A program made the position numbers and the translations under genes. The notes under the pieces were generated by a model that worked only from the letters and a program-made list of their open reading frames with translations, searched no databases and was not told where the DNA came from. A DNA stretch of 33,972 nucleotides. Source: Pseudomonadota bacterium (GTDB taxonomy: Bacteria; Pseudomonadota; Alphaproteobacteria; Rhodospirillales; Magnetospirillaceae). This document shows, piece by piece, positions 33,190 to 33,972 of the stretch (the stretch's first letter is position 1; the number at the start of each line of letters is the position of its first letter). The stretch is taken from the NCBI GenBank assembly GCA_021848545.1, contig JAJZUL010000034.1, positions 1 through 33,972 of the forward strand, given 5' to 3'.

Positions 33190-33546
33190 TTAGCGGAGGG
33201 CCGACTGGGCCTTGTCCACCAGCGCCTTGAAGCTGTCCGGCTCGCGGATGGCGATGTCCGACAGCACCTTGCGGTCCAGGGCGATCCCGGCCTTCTTCAA
33301 GCCGTCCATGAAGCGCGAATAGGTCATGCCGTGGATGCGGGCGCCGGCATTGATGCGCTGAATCCACAAGGCGCGGAAATTCCGCTTGCGGACGCGACGG
33401 TCGCGATAGGCGTAGCGAAGGGCCTTTTCGACCTTTTCGATGGCGACCCGGAAACAGGTGCTGGACCGGCCGCGATAGCCCTTGGCCAGCTTGAGAATCT
33501 TCTTGTGACGGGCGTGGGTGGTGACGCCCCGTTTGACGCGCGCCAT
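33190..33546 (-). CDS. rplT: 50S ribosomal protein L20
   Basis: L20 binds 23S rRNA early in large-subunit assembly and in many bacteria represses its own operon. The 118-residue sequence is standard: [20 protein letters not shown] at the start, [33 protein letters not shown] in the middle and [20 protein letters not shown] after it. It starts three bases after rpmI and is followed by pheS, the usual rpmI-rplT-pheS-pheT order. Confidence 0.98.
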   Translation of the reverse strand: MARVKRGVTTHARHKKILKLAKGYRGRSSTCFRVAIEKVEKALRYAYRDRRVRKRNFRALWIQRINAGARIHGMTYSRFMDGLKKAGIALDRKVLSDIAIREPDSFKALVDKAQSALR

Positions 33547-33549
33547 GGC

Positions 33550-33753
33550 TTAGTCTCCGTAGGGCATGTAATGCTTGCGAACCTTGTCGGCATCGCCTTC
33601 GAACAGAACGAAGGTGCCGCGCGCGGTGCGCTTCATGTCCTGCGGCTTGGCGCTGAGGCAGTGGCGCTTATAGGCCACGTTGCCCTTGACCTTGCCGGTC
33701 GCGGTGAGCTTGAACCGCTTCTTGGCGGCGCTCTTGGTCTTCAGTTTGGGCAT
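33550..33753 (-). CDS. rpmI: 50S ribosomal protein L35
   Basis: The 67-residue protein [20 protein letters not shown]...MPYGD is a typical bacterial L35. ATG 33753 has AAGGA about ten bases upstream; the upstream open frame is non-coding. In many bacteria infC directly precedes it, but no infC is present in the 219 bases visible upstream. That space holds a hairpin (33796-33821) and a dispersed repeat. Confidence 0.97.
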   Translation of the reverse strand: MPKLKTKSAAKKRFKLTATGKVKGNVAYKRHCLSAKPQDMKRTARGTFVLFEGDADKVRKHYMPYGD

Positions 33754-33795
33754 TTTCGCCGATCCTTGGATAAGAAGTTGAGCGATTGACCAACG

Positions 33796-33821
33796 ACAGG
33801 GCATGCCCGTACAAGCCCTGT
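33796..33821. promoter_or_regulatory. Hairpin in the rpmI leader region
   Basis: ACAGGGC (33796-33802) pairs with GCCCTGT (33815-33821) around a 12-base loop, 43 bases before the rpmI start. It could be part of an L20-binding control leader, but nothing further in the sequence supports that. Confidence 0.3.
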
Positions 33822-33876
33822 TCGTTCGGGAAGGCACGCTTATAGCCGCACGGGCCGGCGAAATCAAGGTAAAGCC

Positions 33877-33939
33877 CAGGGTAATCGGGTGAAGGCGCGT
33901 TGGAGCGGAGCGACTAGGCCGTTGAGGCCGCCGCAGCGT
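33877..33939 (+). repeat. 63-bp dispersed repeat, copy 2
   Basis: The segment matches the reverse complement of 26726-26788 with a single difference (33893). It lies upstream of rpmI. A GAGGC/GCCTC hairpin follows (33945-33964) before the window ends; whether it belongs to the repeat cannot be told. Confidence 0.9.
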
Positions 33940-33972
33940 GCGGAGAGGCTCCATCGGGGCCTCGGAGCGCAA

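Overview
The window looks like the chromosome of a high-GC, nitrogen-fixing alphaproteobacterium of the Rhodospirillales (Magnetospirillum/Phaeospirillum type). The reasons are the draT-draG pair that controls nitrogenase by ADP-ribosylation, the fdxA-carD neighbourhood, an aerobic-type cobN/cobW/cobU set, thyX as thymidylate synthase, and ubiB/ubiE for ubiquinone. The genus is an inference; no rRNA or nif structural gene is present.

Layout. 1-127: right end of an IS (ISAs1-like) whose tip cuts into 101-2388, a low-GC Hachiman-type defence pair hamA-hamB in which hamB is truncated. 2766-9297 (minus): a tight run coding a cyclic-nucleotide-binding domain protein, ThyX, CobU, CobW and CobN. 9476-13459 (plus): a hypothetical protein, TerC and TerB family proteins separated by a large hairpin, FdxA with a good terminator, CarD, and a phosphatase-fold protein that has lost most of its metal ligands. 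13468-15844 (minus): ubiB and ubiE. 15942-17889 (plus): mutM, a small exported protein, an enoyl-CoA hydratase. 17876-18850 (minus): a lipid kinase. 19039-20879 (plus): an LpxH-like phosphoesterase overlapping a glycosyltransferase. 20886-21686 (minus): a divergent UppP.

21825-24689 is the most interesting stretch. A tRNA with CAT anticodon (probably tRNA-Ile2) is followed by about 2.8 kb of different character, closed by an imperfect 18-bp copy of the tRNA 3' end (17 of 18 bases). Inside are an XRE regulator and an ImmA/IrrE metallopeptidase with a highly structured leader, two very small basic proteins, a membrane protein and many hairpins, but no recognisable integrase. It reads as a compact tRNA-integrated element, possibly a toxin-antitoxin or defence module.

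24775-33753 returns to core genes: draG and draT (minus), an iron-type alcohol dehydrogenase (plus), a periplasmic solute-binding protein, a histidine phosphatase, pheT, pheS, rplT and rpmI (all minus). A 63-bp repeat occurs twice in opposite orientation (26726-26788 and 33877-33939), once beside draT and once upstream of rpmI.
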